From contig NZ_LCZJ02000016.1 of NCBI RefSeq assembly GCF_001012825.1, forward strand, positions 209,205 through 273,204: a stretch of DNA of 64,000 nucleotides, in the 5' to 3' direction. The DNA is from Paenibacillus etheri (lineage in GTDB: Bacteria > Bacillota > Bacilli > Paenibacillales > Paenibacillaceae). Under the pieces are notes generated by a model. That model was not told the origin of the DNA. It was given only the letters and a program-made list of their open reading frames with translations, and ran no database searches. Made by a program: the position numbers and the translations under genes. Numbering within the stretch: the stretch's first letter is position 1; every line of letters begins with the position of its first letter. Shown here in pieces: positions 35,476-43,181 of this stretch.

Positions 35476-36612
35476 TTAAACTTCTAAAGGGCTGCTGTTT
35501 GAGTCATCGGTATGCAGTCTTTTCTCTGGCCATGAAATAACATGTGAGGTTCGGCTTAATTTCTCATAGAATAGCTGGTCATCTTTTTTGAATACCTTAA
35601 TGACTAAATGAATAAAGAACGCTAGATCGGCCAGAAGAACAAAGAGAAAAACGATCGTTCTCGATGAAGAAGAGAGAAGCCCCGTCACAGCAGAATCGAT
35701 AAGAAGCGCGTGAAGTCCAAGCATCACCCAATATAGCAGTCCATATCTGATCATAAGCGCCCAGAAAGAAGCCCGATGCCCCTTGCTCGTTACCCGAATA
35801 CGTACAATCCATTTGCCTAAGGTCCGCCCACCTGTGAAAGCTGGAATTAGGATGAAGTAAATCCCTGTTACAATCCAGAAAGCACTTTTTATATCGAATC
35901 CATAGAGGACACCGAATCCAATGATCCACACCATGCTATCGATGAGAAAAGCAATCCCTCTGCGGGTATAAGAGACTCTTTTGGCAGAGCGATCGATATT
36001 TGTATCCAGTTGTTCTATACGTGGCAGCAGCCCATTAATCCAAATGGCAATTCGGAATCCGAAAATCCCTCCAAGAGTGTTGGTAATAAGATCATCGACA
36101 TCGAATAGGCGGTAGGGATGGTCAAAAAAACCGTAGATGCCAGTAACCTGAGTGATTTCAAAGGACAGCGAAAGTATGAAAGACAAGAGAATACACATCC
36201 CCCAGCGCGCCCGAAAGTAATAGCCCAGAAACAATCCAAACGGCACCGTTAAAGCGATGTTAAATATGACCTGTAAAAAAGCGGGTTCACGCAGTAACGA
36301 CCAATATGTAGAAATCTGATCGGGTATAATCTTAGAGCCATCCATAATATCTTGTATGAATTGAAGAGGGATGAGCTGCATAATACTCCCCGAAGGTGCC
36401 ATGTTATGCCTAGAGGAAGGCATCGGAAGCAACACGAGGAAATAAGCGTTCATCAGATAGAGCAAGAGTAAGTATAGGATTAAAGCTCTAAGCTTATGGA
36501 TATAGCCGTGTCTACGGTATTGAACAATTAGAAAAGGGAGTGTGAAGATCAATGCTGCTATAGGAAACATCATAAAGGCATAAGAAATTGGGAAAAAGTA
36601 AGAATGAAACAT
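35476..36612 (-). CDS. VanZ-RDD fusion membrane protein
   Basis: This 378-residue polytopic membrane protein has an N-terminal VanZ-like domain (about 1-200). Its signatures are LIPLQFIQD, NIALTVPFGLFLGYY, SFEITQVTGIYGFFDHPYRLFDVDDLITNTLGG. The C-terminal RDD-like domain (about 215-345) has RRGIAFLIDSMVWIIGF and GRTLGKWIVRIRV. VanZ proteins are linked to teicoplanin and lipid or envelope traits; RDD domains are linked to ion antiport. The combined function is unknown. CAGGTGAC precedes the ATG. Confidence 0.8.
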   Translation of the reverse strand: MFHSYFFPISYAFMMFPIAALIFTLPFLIVQYRRHGYIHKLRALILYLLLLYLMNAYFLVLLPMPSSRHNMAPSGSIMQLIPLQFIQDIMDGSKIIPDQISTYWSLLREPAFLQVIFNIALTVPFGLFLGYYFRARWGMCILLSFILSLSFEITQVTGIYGFFDHPYRLFDVDDLITNTLGGIFGFRIAIWINGLLPRIEQLDTNIDRSAKRVSYTRRGIAFLIDSMVWIIGFGVLYGFDIKSAFWIVTGIYFILIPAFTGGRTLGKWIVRIRVTSKGHRASFWALMIRYGLLYWVMLGLHALLIDSAVTGLLSSSSRTIVFLFVLLADLAFFIHLVIKVFKKDDQLFYEKLSRTSHVISWPEKRLHTDDSNSSPLEV

Positions 36613-36760
36613 AAGTCACCTGCCGAATCGTTGTTTTTTGTGGAAGTAAGGAGTATTCTGTAAACTATCGCTCCCGGCTCATTATAAAATTTTATGATAG
36701 GGAACTCAACTTATTTATTTAGCGCTTCCGGCATACATATGTCTATAGAGGAGCGTGAAG

Positions 36761-37111
36761 ATGATGGAGAAAAAGGTACAGCAGTATTATCGACTGAAGC
36801 AAAAGCAAAAGGAAATCGAAAAAGAATTGGCAGATCTTCGTCAGGACATTCTAAGCTATTGTAGTGAGCAGGGGGCAACTGAGGCTGAAATCGGAAGCTA
36901 TAAAGTGAAGCTAGTGACGCAAAATCGCAAAGAATATGATGACCTGAAGTTATATGAAACCTTATCAGACCCTGAAGTGTGGCGTATGCTCTCCAAATCA
37001 GACCCCGCGAAGGTAGCAAGTTTGACCAAGCTTAACGTAATTTCTGAGGACAAGATTATGCATACCTATTCTTTAAAGACCGTAACATTGCTGCAGGTGG
37101 ATAAAAAATAA
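36761..37111 (+). CDS. Coiled-coil protein of unknown function
   Basis: This ~116-residue soluble protein has a charged N-terminal coiled coil (VQQYYRLKQKQKEIEKELADLRQDIL). A beta-containing C-terminal part follows (SYKVKLVTQNRKEYDDLKLYETL). Starts at GTG 36755, ATG 36761 or ATG 36764 are possible; AGAGGAG favours 36761. The layout recalls small phage/recombination-like or DUF proteins, but no family is recognised. Confidence 0.6.
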   Translation: MMEKKVQQYYRLKQKQKEIEKELADLRQDILSYCSEQGATEAEIGSYKVKLVTQNRKEYDDLKLYETLSDPEVWRMLSKSDPAKVASLTKLNVISEDKIMHTYSLKTVTLLQVDKK

Positions 37112-37117
37112 AAATTT

Positions 37118-37156
37118 ACGCGGCGGTTCCCTTAGTGGGAGCCGTTTTCTTATCTC
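37118..37156 (+). terminator. Terminator after the coiled-coil gene
   Basis: GGCGGTTCCC pairs with GGGAGCCGTT, followed by TTCTT. Confidence 0.7.
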
Positions 37157-37277
37157 GAATCGCAACTGTTCGTATTTTGCGTTAAAATAAGAAGTGAAGC
37201 TGACCGTCTGCTAATTAAGGAGCTCCGGTGCTTTGGTGCGACAGAAAAGCAACCATAGAGATGGAGGAAGAGAAATC

Positions 37278-38510
37278 ATGAAAGATTTTGATGTAATGTT
37301 AGAGAAATATGCGAACCTGGTTGTAAAAGTAGGGGTAAATGTACAGCCTGGACAAGTCTTAATGGTGCATGCACCTATTGAAACTGTAGAGCTTACTCGT
37401 TTGATTGTAGGTAAAGCCTATGAAGCAGGAGCTAAATATGTAATTGTAGATTGGGACGATGAAGCGACTACACGTATTCGTTACGAAAAAGCCCCAGAAG
37501 ATTCCTTCGATTACTATCCACAGTGGCAAGCAGAAATGATGGAGAAGTTTGCGGAAGAGAACGGCGCCATCTTACATATTAAAGTACCAGATCCGGAATT
37601 GTTTAATGGTATTGATTCTTCCAAAGTATCAAGAGCGGTTAAAGCGGCAGCGCTTGCTCGTAAGAACTACTCCAAATATACTCGTAATAGTAAGATCAGC
37701 TGGTCCCTCGTCAAGGCTCCAACGCGTGCTTGGGCAAACAAGGTGTTTGCCGATCTCCCTGAGGAAGAACGAGTGGAAGCGATGTGGGAAGCGGTATTCC
37801 AGATGAATCGTGTAGGTAGCGATGATCCAGTAGCTGCGTGGAGAGCACATATCGGTCAATTGAAAGAGAGTCAGGATAGAATGAACGCTAAGCGTTATAA
37901 AAGCCTGCATTACCGCGCTCCAGGAACGGATCTGCATGTAGAGCTTCCAGAAGGTCATCTATGGCGTGGAGGCGGCGGTGAGAATGATAAGGGTGTGTAT
38001 TTCGTGGCTAATATGCCAACGGAAGAGATTTATTCCATGCCTAATCGTACAGGCGTGAACGGTACAGTAAGAAGCACACTTCCATTAAATTTGAACGGAC
38101 GTTTGGTCGAAGGACTTTCATTTACTTTTAAAGATGGAAAAGTAGTAGCTTATGAAGCTGAATCCGGACGTGAGCATCTGACTTCGCTTCTGGCAACGGA
38201 TGATGGTGCATCCTATCTAGGAGAGGTTGCTTTAGTGCAGCATGATTCTCCAATCTCTCGCTTGAACCGAATTTTCTATAATACCGGGATTGATGAGAAT
38301 GCATCCTGCCATTTTGCACTTGGTAGTGCTTATCCAGTGAATATCGAAGGTGGTACGAAGCTTACAAACGAGGAGCTTGTCGCAAGAGGAGCTAATGTTA
38401 GTTTAACGCATGTCGATTTCATGATAGGTTCGGCAGACCTGGATATTGATGGAGAACTTGCGGATGGCACGATTGAACCGGTATTCCGTAAGGGAAATTG
38501 GGTGCTGTAA
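37278..38510 (+). CDS. M29-family metallo-aminopeptidase (AmpS type)
   Basis: This 410-residue leucyl-type aminopeptidase of the thermophilic M29 family removes N-terminal residues from peptides in the cytoplasm. Metal-site motifs include NMPTEEIYSMPNRTGVNGTV (Glu), YEAESGREHL (Glu), FHFALG-type CHFALGSAYP (His) and LTHVDFMIGSADLDIDG (His, Asp). The frame opens at 37233, but GGAGGAAGAG is placed for the ATG at 37278, giving the normal family length. Confidence 0.9.
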   Translation: MKDFDVMLEKYANLVVKVGVNVQPGQVLMVHAPIETVELTRLIVGKAYEAGAKYVIVDWDDEATTRIRYEKAPEDSFDYYPQWQAEMMEKFAEENGAILHIKVPDPELFNGIDSSKVSRAVKAAALARKNYSKYTRNSKISWSLVKAPTRAWANKVFADLPEEERVEAMWEAVFQMNRVGSDDPVAAWRAHIGQLKESQDRMNAKRYKSLHYRAPGTDLHVELPEGHLWRGGGGENDKGVYFVANMPTEEIYSMPNRTGVNGTVRSTLPLNLNGRLVEGLSFTFKDGKVVAYEAESGREHLTSLLATDDGASYLGEVALVQHDSPISRLNRIFYNTGIDENASCHFALGSAYPVNIEGGTKLTNEELVARGANVSLTHVDFMIGSADLDIDGELADGTIEPVFRKGNWVL

Positions 38511-38520
38511 GGAATACATT

Positions 38521-38562
38521 TAAGGTCGTAACCTCGCTTTAGGGGATTACGGCCTTTTCCTT
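38521..38562 (+). terminator. Terminator after the M29 peptidase
   Basis: AAGGTCGTAACCTC pairs with GGGGATTACGGCCTT and is followed by TTCCTT. Confidence 0.75.
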
Positions 38563-38611
38563 AATTTAATGCCTTGAAGCGGTTGATGTCATACATAACG
38601 TTTTCTTGAAA

Positions 38612-38658
38612 AGACAGCCGGAGCGCTCTTCAATAGAGAGTCCGGCGCTTTTTTATTG
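38612..38658. terminator. Second hairpin between peptidase and trpS
   Basis: CCGGA-N3-CTCT and AGAG-N2-TCCGG form an interrupted stem, followed by a T-run on the plus strand. It lies just after the 3' end of trpS (minus strand) and may serve as an insulating terminator. Confidence 0.55.
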
Positions 38659-38674
38659 CTCCTACTGATCAGTT

Positions 38675-39670
38675 TTATTTTGAAAAATAATTAAGGCCCA
38701 TGGCCTCACGTACTTCGGACATCGTTTCTTGAGCGATGTCGCGAGCAAGCTTAGTTCCTGATAATAAGATATCCTCAACAACCTTGGGTCTGGCAGCATA
38801 ATAGGAGCGACGCTCACGCATTGGTTCAATTAGCTGGTCTAGAGCTGTAGTGATAAGCTGCTTACAGGCAGAACAACTTATGCTACCACTTTCACAACCT
38901 TCGCGAATTTCTGGGGCGTCATGTGAACGGAAAGCACGGTGATAAGCATAAATAGGACAAACTTCTGGATGTCCAGGATCATTTTTATGCACACGGGCTG
39001 GATCGGTTGTGGCTTTACGGATCTTGAAGGTGATCTCTTCTTTCGTGGAGTCCAGCTCGATAGCATTGCCTAGGCTTTTACTCATTTTAGCGTTCCCATC
39101 TGTTCCCACTAGTCTTGGTGTCTCACTGATGAGCGCTCTAGGCTCCATAAGGATGGGGCTGTACAGCTCGTTGAATCTACGTACGATTTTGCGAGTTAAC
39201 TCCAGATGGGGAAGCTGATCTTCTCCTACAGGAATTATTGTCGCTTTACAAAAGGTTATATCTGCGGCCTGGCTAACTGGATAACCAAGAAAACCGTAGT
39301 ACAGTTCATCTAAGCTGGAATTCTTCGATTCGGCTTTAATGGTAGGATTATGCCGCAACGAATTCACAGTAACAAACATGGAGAATAGGACGGTCAGCTC
39401 AGCGATCTCAGGAACCATGGATTGAATAAATATTGTTGCTTTATCTGGATTTATACCCGCTGATAAATAGTCCAGTGTGATTTCATTCAAGTTTTGACCA
39501 AGTAGTTGAGGGCGGTCAAAGTGAGTCGTTAGAGCTTGAATATCCGCTAGAAACACAAAAGTATCATATTGCTCCTGTAGCGCCACTCGGTTCTGTAAGC
39601 TGCCCACGTAATGGCCAAGGTGAAGCTTTCCAGTCACTCGATCTCCAGTTAATACACGTTCTTTTATCAT
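38675..39670 (-). CDS. trpS: Tryptophanyl-tRNA synthetase
   Basis: This 331-residue class Ic synthetase charges tRNA-Trp. The class I signatures are GKLHLGHYVGSL (HIGH equivalent) and AKMSKSLGN (KMSKS). The strong site CAGGAGG lies 7 bases before the ATG. The gene is controlled by a T-box leader and probably by a Trp-codon leader ORF that overlaps its start (separate entries). Length and motifs are normal for TrpS. Confidence 0.95.
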   Translation of the reverse strand: MIKERVLTGDRVTGKLHLGHYVGSLQNRVALQEQYDTFVFLADIQALTTHFDRPQLLGQNLNEITLDYLSAGINPDKATIFIQSMVPEIAELTVLFSMFVTVNSLRHNPTIKAESKNSSLDELYYGFLGYPVSQAADITFCKATIIPVGEDQLPHLELTRKIVRRFNELYSPILMEPRALISETPRLVGTDGNAKMSKSLGNAIELDSTKEEITFKIRKATTDPARVHKNDPGHPEVCPIYAYHRAFRSHDAPEIREGCESGSISCSACKQLITTALDQLIEPMRERRSYYAARPKVVEDILLSGTKLARDIAQETMSEVREAMGLNYFSK

Positions 39671-39734
39671 TTAAATTCCTCCTGTTTTGTTGCTTCTGAT
39701 TAACATTGAGTCGCCACCACCAGCCATCATCCAT
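39564..39734 (-). CDS. Trp-rich leader ORF overlapping the trpS start
   Basis: This 56-residue reading frame starts MDDGWWWRLNVNQ, with three consecutive UGG codons at codons 5-7 (39714-39722). AAAGGAGG at 39743-39750 is 8 bases from the ATG at 39734; a second in-frame ATG at 39740 is too close. The frame runs through the trpS ribosome binding site and about 100 bases into trpS in another frame. It probably regulates TrpS translation as a ribosome-stalling leader, as rtpLP does for anti-TRAP in B. subtilis. The peptide itself is probably not functional. Inference from architecture. Confidence 0.65.
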   Translation of the reverse strand: MDDGWWWRLNVNQKQQNRRNLNDKRTCINWRSSDWKASPWPLRGQLTEPSGATGAI

Positions 39735-39756
39735 GGCCATCACCTCCTTTAAATAA

Positions 39757-40068
39757 CAAAAAAACCTCATCCAATAAGGACGAAGTTGTCGTGGTACCAC
39801 CTTAAATGATCGCGTCACCACCATAAGTTTCGGTTGCTTTACGATCTTCTCTTACCTGTACGGAGAGGGTTATAGATCAGCTCGGATACAGGTCCCTTGA
39901 TAACGGAGGAAACCCCGGCTCTCCCTACTGCATCGGCAAGATGGTTCGGAAAAGCAACTCTAAAGGCCATTCGATCAAGCGCTGGACACCGGTTCGCAGC
40001 AACCACCGGCTCTCTGAAGTCCATGTTCGATTGTCTACTTACCCTTTGTCAGCGTTGTTCATGATATT
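39757..40068 (-). promoter_or_regulatory. T-box leader (tRNA-Trp riboswitch) of trpS
   Basis: The minus strand carries the T-box core AAGGTGGTACCACG at 39790-39803. The terminator stem 39763-39787 (AACTTCGTCC with GGATGAGGTT) follows, then a run of U. The upstream 200 bases hold a Stem I region beginning AGTAGA, with AGAGAGCCGGTGG. GAA-UGG-CC at about 39966-39973 may be the Trp specifier. Uncharged tRNA-Trp should pair with UGG and with the T-box bulge and allow readthrough. Confidence 0.93.
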
Positions 40069-40074
40069 TGGATA

Positions 40075-40103
40075 ATTGTAATTCTGATGAGTGAGTTTGT
40101 CAA
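40075..40103 (-). promoter_or_regulatory. Promoter of the trpS T-box transcript
   Basis: On the minus strand TTGACA, 17 bases, TACAAT is a near-perfect SigA promoter. Its expected start at about 40068 coincides with the start of the T-box leader. Confidence 0.8.
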
Positions 40104-40258
40104 TGGGTGGAAATTAGAGGGTGATAGACGAAGTATCTAGCTTTATATGATCTAGCAAAGAATAAATTAAATGTATATATTCATTAGGAATTATGTCCAA
40201 TCTATCATTGCGCCTTCACAATATAATAACGTATACCCTTGAAATGGAGTGATGATAA

Positions 40259-40684
40259 ATGGCGACAATTATAAGTTATGGTTCACAGGCAAAAATCCCG
40301 TTAGACCCGCTTACCACTGCTATAACGGTTGCGGGGATTCCTGGAGCTGGAGCGGGTCTAGCCACAGCGCAAGTAAATATTAGTCCGGCTAATCCTGCCT
40401 CTTTCTCCAGTAGAGTCGAGTTAAATGGTAGTTTTAGTCTTAATGCACTTGCTAATAGTCAATTTTTTGTATTAATCCGACGTGCTGGAGTCGATATTTA
40501 TAAATCCTTTTTTCGTTTCACTACAACTACTGATATTCAATTAAATGTTCTGTGGGTTGATGGTCCTTATATTGGAGTCCACAACTATGAATTGGTAATT
40601 CAAAATGATAGCAACTTGCCTATAAATCTATTTGGACCGATAGCATTCACAGCAACTGCTATTGGTGGAGAGGGCGTAATTTAA
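40259..40684 (+). CDS. 141-residue beta-rich protein, paralogue B
   Basis: This homologue of the protein at 31323 has the same length (141 residues). It shares MA-TII-Y, ATA-VNI-PANPAS, SRVEL, IRRAG-DIY, HNYELVIQN and GPIAFTATAIGG. It is cysteine-free, without a signal peptide or membrane segment, and rich in beta-formers, suggesting a jelly-roll sandwich. GGAG precedes the ATG by 8 bases. Upstream CACAATATA is one base from a SigK-like -10. A structural role on spores or in a protein shell is possible. No function is known. Confidence 0.7.
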   Translation: MATIISYGSQAKIPLDPLTTAITVAGIPGAGAGLATAQVNISPANPASFSSRVELNGSFSLNALANSQFFVLIRRAGVDIYKSFFRFTTTTDIQLNVLWVDGPYIGVHNYELVIQNDSNLPINLFGPIAFTATAIGGEGVI

Positions 40685-40689
40685 GTTAT

Positions 40690-40727
40690 AGGACAGTTGA
40701 ATCGATCTGATTAGCTGTCCTTTTTTC
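40690..40727 (+). terminator. Terminator after paralogue B
   Basis: AGGACAG pairs with CTGTCCT across a 17-base loop and is followed by six T residues. Confidence 0.8.
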
Positions 40728-40740
40728 ATGGGCGTATAAT

Positions 40741-41109
40741 TTATTTATTTAAAATGTTGTCCTCTAACACAGCATATTTATCGCCATACTGCTTAATGAT
40801 ATGTTGTTCTCCCCAATTACATAGAGAAGTCAAAATGTCGCTTAAACTATCACCATATTCACTAAGTTCATATTCCACTTTTGGTGGAACCTGATTGTAT
40901 ACGATTCGATTGATGATTCCATCGGCCTCTAACTCTCGAAGCTGCTGTGTTAACATTTTTTGAGTAATCCCTGGCATCAATTGTTTTAATTCTGATGTGC
41001 GTTTTTTGCCATGCGTTAGGTGACAGAGAATTACACATTTCCATTTCCCTCCAATGACTTCTAGTGTGGCCTCAACGGAAATATTGTATTTTTTCTTGAT
41101 GGTTGTCAT
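40741..41109 (-). CDS. HxlR-family winged-helix regulator
   Basis: This 122-residue MarR/HxlR-type regulator has VEATLEVIGGKWKCVILCHL, RTSELKQLMPGITQKMLTQQLRELEADGII and the beta-wing VPPKVEYELSEYG. One Cys in the recognition region (KCVILCHL) could respond to reactive aldehydes or redox, as in YodB/HxlR relatives. ATG 41109 follows GGAGG at 5 bases; ATG 41121 is upstream of it. A near-perfect palindrome lies in its promoter. No target enzyme gene is adjacent. Confidence 0.85.
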   Translation of the reverse strand: MTTIKKKYNISVEATLEVIGGKWKCVILCHLTHGKKRTSELKQLMPGITQKMLTQQLRELEADGIINRIVYNQVPPKVEYELSEYGDSLSDILTSLCNWGEQHIIKQYGDKYAVLEDNILNK

Positions 41110-41124
41110 GATATCCTCCAATGT

Positions 41125-41146
41125 ATAGGTACTTTTTAGTTCCTAT
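41125..41146. promoter_or_regulatory. Palindromic operator of the HxlR-type gene
   Basis: ATAGGTACT-N4-AGTTCCTAT is a palindrome with one mismatched pair, 16 bases upstream of the regulator's ATG. It is probably its own binding site (autoregulation). Confidence 0.5.
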
Positions 41147-41267
41147 GATACTTTTGAGTGCGTACCATTGATTATGTCCGATTTTACCTATCATAACATT
41201 TATCATTCATTTTTTATAGAATGTTATAATCTTAAAGTGCTCAGCTCCAAAAAAGTTAATACAAATA

Positions 41268-41295
41268 AAAACCGTTTCTATACCCTCACCGTCTT
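41268..41295 (+). promoter_or_regulatory. ECF-sigma-type promoter (autoregulation)
   Basis: AAAACC, 16 bases, CGTC fits the ECF pattern (B. subtilis SigM/SigW type: AAC-N16-CGT). It lies 45 bases before the sigma factor gene and suggests the sigma factor transcribes its own operon. Confidence 0.6.
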
Positions 41296-41339
41296 AATCT
41301 ATGAGAGGTTAAGGAGAGGGGGTAAGGAAGGATATGACG

Positions 41340-41870
41340 ATGACTAATGCAGAAATGAAGAAAGTAACGATTCTTGATACTCGGAGCGAGACGGATTTCT
41401 ACGATTCCATATTAGTACATAGAGAACAATTATACAGTATAGCCTATAGCTATTTGCGTAACCGGAATGATGCACTTGAAGCTATGCAGGAAATGACTTG
41501 CCGGGCCTGGATCAAAAGAAAAACGTTAAAGGATCCTAAAGCGTTCAGATCATGGATCATTCGGATTCTGATTTATGTCTGTATAGATGAACAAAGACGC
41601 AGAAAACGTTCCATGCCGCTTGTAGACGAGAGAATAGGAGAGCGGATTACGCATATTGGCCATCATCGGATGGAGATGCTGTGGGCACTTGAACAGGTTA
41701 AGCCCAAGTATCGCCATGTGCTGCTACTTAAATACTACAATGATATGACCTTGAGCGAGATTGCTAACATTCTGGATAAACCTGAGGGTACGGTTAAGAC
41801 ATGGCAGCATAAAGGACTAAAGCAGTTAAGAACCATCATTAAGAATCGGGGTGATTGGAACCATGAGTAG
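41340..41870 (+). CDS. ECF-family RNA polymerase sigma factor
   Basis: This 176-residue sigma-70 family factor has region 2 (YSIAYSYLRNRNDALEAMQEMTCRAW) and region 4 (RHVLLLKYYNDMTLSEIANILDKPEGTVKTWQHKGLKQLR). It lacks regions 1 and 3, as ECF factors do. ATG 41334 is too close to AAGGAAGG; ATG 41340 fits. The neighbouring downstream gene encodes its membrane anti-sigma factor. The inducing signal is unknown; envelope stress is usual for this arrangement. Confidence 0.87.
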   Translation: MTNAEMKKVTILDTRSETDFYDSILVHREQLYSIAYSYLRNRNDALEAMQEMTCRAWIKRKTLKDPKAFRSWIIRILIYVCIDEQRRRKRSMPLVDERIGERITHIGHHRMEMLWALEQVKPKYRHVLLLKYYNDMTLSEIANILDKPEGTVKTWQHKGLKQLRTIIKNRGDWNHE

Positions 41871-41886
41871 TCAGGAGGAGCTTGCC

Positions 41887-42984
41887 ATGTTAAACGATGC
41901 TGAACGGATCCCGCAGGAGCAAAAAATGGAGAGTGCGGCCGCACAAATCTATGCCATACAAGCAGGACTCGAACTAGGGAAGAAGCGCGGAAAAAAACTA
42001 ATGTTCGCAAAAAGCGCGATGGCTGTCCTGACTGCTGCAGTTATGGTCGCAGGATTACTGTTCTTCAATCCAACCCAGCTGTTGCCACAGCAAGGCACTT
42101 CAAGTGTTGAAACGGAGGATTGGGGTGTATTGGAACCTTTCAAAAAATTGGCGGCAGCTGATATTGATGCGCTTACTTTAGAGTCTGCAATTCGGAATGA
42201 TTATGTGCAGATCGTTAATAAGAGTGCTGAGTCGAATGGATATAAAATCACCCTGAATGCTGTGCTAGCTGATGAAAATAAAATCATGCTTCTGTATACA
42301 GGGACTACAAGTGGTGGTCAGGAAATTTACAACGTGAATAGTGTGTGGCTGACAGATGCTGTAACAGGACAAAGTGTAGTGGATAAAAATGGGAGCAGAA
42401 GTGGGATGGGTTTACATGCTGAGGATAGTATTTATACATGGCTTGGAAAAACTATATACCCACTAGATAAGAATAAAGCATTCTCTAAAGAGGTGGTTGC
42501 GAATTTTCAGATCGCTTCAGTGGATCCAGGAATGCTAGCGAAACCGAAAACGGGAACGAATCTAGCTGACATGCGATATTCTGATCGTTTAAAGATAAAC
42601 TTCACGATTGATTCGAAATTCTGGGAACAAAAGACCGAGACAATAGTTCTAAATCAGCCGTTTATGATTGATGGACAGGAAGTAAAGCTTGCAGAAGTGG
42701 AGCTATCTCCGTTAAGTATAGTAGTTATATATACATTAAGCGAGGAATTAAAAACCGATTGGGATGTTAGAAATAAAATATTTGGAAATACCCCTAACGA
42801 GTTAATATCGCGGGTTGGGAAGCACGAAGTGGAAAATAAATCGAATGGTGGAAGTGGCAGTGAGGATGGATTTATAAGTTACTTCAGCAGTAACGTATTA
42901 GATCACCCGAAATCCATTCGTTTGAAGCTTGATGCGGGGACAGATCGCGAGAAAGATGAGTATATAGATATCTTGAAAAAATGA
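41887..42984 (+). CDS. Membrane anti-sigma factor (DUF4179-like)
   Basis: This ~365-residue protein has a cytoplasmic N-terminus (about 1-38), a single membrane segment (SAMAVLTAAVMVAGLLFF) and a large extracellular beta-rich domain. The layout matches DUF4179/RsiV-like anti-sigma factors that hold an ECF sigma until a signal triggers release. The frame opens at 41851 inside the sigma gene, but AGGAGG at 41873-41878 is 8 bases from the ATG at 41887, the best start. It is coupled with the sigma factor and followed by a terminator. Confidence 0.8.
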   Translation: MLNDAERIPQEQKMESAAAQIYAIQAGLELGKKRGKKLMFAKSAMAVLTAAVMVAGLLFFNPTQLLPQQGTSSVETEDWGVLEPFKKLAAADIDALTLESAIRNDYVQIVNKSAESNGYKITLNAVLADENKIMLLYTGTTSGGQEIYNVNSVWLTDAVTGQSVVDKNGSRSGMGLHAEDSIYTWLGKTIYPLDKNKAFSKEVVANFQIASVDPGMLAKPKTGTNLADMRYSDRLKINFTIDSKFWEQKTETIVLNQPFMIDGQEVKLAEVELSPLSIVVIYTLSEELKTDWDVRNKIFGNTPNELISRVGKHEVENKSNGGSGSEDGFISYFSSNVLDHPKSIRLKLDAGTDREKDEYIDILKK

Positions 42985-43034
42985 GCATTAAGCGATGAGA
43001 GTGAATATGTGTTGGATTTCGCAATACAGATGTA

Positions 43035-43060
43035 AGGCCGCTGGCAGCGGCCTTTTTTGT
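43035..43060 (+). terminator. Terminator after sigma/anti-sigma
   Basis: AAGGCCGCTG with CAGCGGCCTT, a tight loop and six T residues. Confidence 0.9.
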
Positions 43061-43181
43061 ATTTTGAAAGATGAATAGCTGCTCCCGAGTCCGATCCATC
43101 GGAATCGAATAAATAGTGCTATAATAACTCTTTGAGTGTTTTGAGCTGAATTCTGATCTAGATGAACTAGGGGTGATAGAT

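Noticed and set aside
39839-40024. A 61-residue minus-strand reading frame beginning MDFREPVVAANRC
   Set aside because: It lies wholly inside the T-box Stem I region, has no ribosome binding site, and is explained by the structured leader RNA.
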